NCBI GenBank assembly: GCA_035651655.1
Contig: DASRFG010000002.1
Location: 186,001-250,000, forward strand
DNA length: 64,000 nt
Origin: Terriglobales bacterium
GTDB taxonomy: Bacteria > Acidobacteriota > Terriglobia > Terriglobales > Acidobacteriaceae
Direction: 5' to 3'
Below, piece by piece: positions 63,488 to 64,000 of the stretch. A program made the translations under genes and the position numbers. Each line of letters begins with the position of its first letter. The first letter of the stretch is position 1. The notes beneath the pieces were generated by a model. The model worked only from the letters and a program-made list of their open reading frames with translations. It did no database searches and was not told the origin of the DNA.

Positions 63488-63964
63488 ATGCACGCGTCAT
63501 TTCCCCATCCACCCAATCCCCCAGACCCGAAACCTTTCCGGCCCATGGCAGCCGGGGAGCTTCGTGTCCCGCCTAAGCGCCATTTGCTGTCAAGCCGCGT
63601 CCGTAATCTCCTTTTCGCAGCTCTGTTCTCGTTGTTTGTGTTTGCAACCAGCCTGGTGTTGGATTACACCCTTTTGGTGCACAAGGATTCGGCGCTGGCC
63701 ACGGTAGAAATCTCCGACATCTTTGCCGGGCTATTGGCGGGTATTTTATTTTTCAAGATTCTGCAGGCCTGGAGGGCGCAACGGCAGCAAATCCTTAACC
63801 GCTTACACACTATTGACGAAATGAACCATCACATTCGCAATGCGTTGCAGGTGATTTCGCTGACCGTCCATGCCAATCCTCAGCACGCCCAAGAGCTCGC
63901 CCACATTGATCAGTCGGTCAATCGCATCCAATGGACGCTGCGAGAAATCCTACCCAAGTTCTGA
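63488..63964 (+). CDS. membrane protein with a DHp-like helix but no kinase domain
   Basis: The 158-aa protein has a Pro-rich cytoplasmic N-terminus and two membrane helices (NLLFAALFSLFVFATSLVLDY, about 40-60, and ISDIFAGLLAGILFFKIL, about 76-93). It then has a soluble helical tail with DEMNHHIRNALQVISLTVH, closely like the H-box of HWE/HisKA_2 kinases (NHRxKNxLQ). It ends with no HATPase domain, and the stop is well inside the window. It could be a phosphorelay intermediate, an inhibitor dimerising with a kinase, or a truncated kinase. Confidence 0.7.
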   Translation: MHASFPHPPNPPDPKPFRPMAAGELRVPPKRHLLSSRVRNLLFAALFSLFVFATSLVLDYTLLVHKDSALATVEISDIFAGLLAGILFFKILQAWRAQRQQILNRLHTIDEMNHHIRNALQVISLTVHANPQHAQELAHIDQSVNRIQWTLREILPKF

Positions 63965-64000
63965 AGGCCACTCCAGAGCTGGCCTGAGCTAGTCCACAGT

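Overview
The window looks like part of an Acidobacteriota chromosome, probably class Terriglobia or a Koribacter-like relative. The grounds are the gene families present (DUF2934, the CPXCG cysteine-rich protein, the Tal-Pgi fusion next to zwf/opcA, an imuA-imuB-dnaE2 cassette), moderately high GC, and many short palindromic repeats. This is inference from protein families; there is no 16S gene in the window.

Layout. 1-16605: a compact minus-strand division and cell-wall (dcw) cluster read from an MraZ-type promoter/operator: mraZ, rsmH, a 53-aa small ORF, ftsL, ftsI, murE, murF, mraY, murD, ftsW, murG, murC, ftsQ, ftsA and the start of ftsZ. murB and ddl are absent from it. 17014-19883: small housekeeping and unknown genes and a Tat-exported M24 peptidase. 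20143-25819: a regulator block with a degenerate PAS-AAA+ protein, a GAF-GAF-sigma54 activator, a Crp/Fnr protein and a frameshifted small gene. 25842-33466: a minus-strand pentose-phosphate operon, tkt, tal-pgi, zwf, opcA. 33657-36111: a PhoB/PhoR-type two-component pair. 36133-38472: an NAD(P)-binding-fold protein and a DUF2339 membrane protein.

38743-44757: a roughly 6-kb integrated element in a tRNA-Glu(CTC) gene, bounded by a 49-bp exact direct repeat of the tRNA 3' half. It carries a 5'-truncated tyrosine integrase, a truncated phage-like gene and about eight small unrecognised genes, several with membrane segments. TGTCACCCC repeats near both ends look like integrase arm sites. A similar pair of repeats just outside the left end suggests an older tandem insertion.

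44864-51845: a methyltransferase, then the SOS-type mutasome imuA-imuB-dnaE2. This locus is riddled with palindromic repeats, four of them read through in frame inside imuB and dnaE2. 52126-57023: a DUF2934 protein, a lone receiver domain, and a cytochrome c maturation operon (ccmF, ccmH, a ccmI-like gene, and a carboxypeptidase-regulatory-like protein). 57200-58709: two small genes, then an intergenic stretch packed with perfect hairpins and a long-range pairing (candidate structured RNA) ahead of a small membrane protein. 58765-63964: REP-like repeats, htpX, moxR, a DUF4149 protein, ychF, a ZIP metal transporter and a membrane-anchored DHp-like protein.

The best candidates for something undescribed are the multi-hairpin region at 57969-58210, the in-frame palindromic repeats in the mutasome genes, the nested tRNA-Glu integration site with its small-gene cargo, and the 53-aa ORF inside the dcw cluster.
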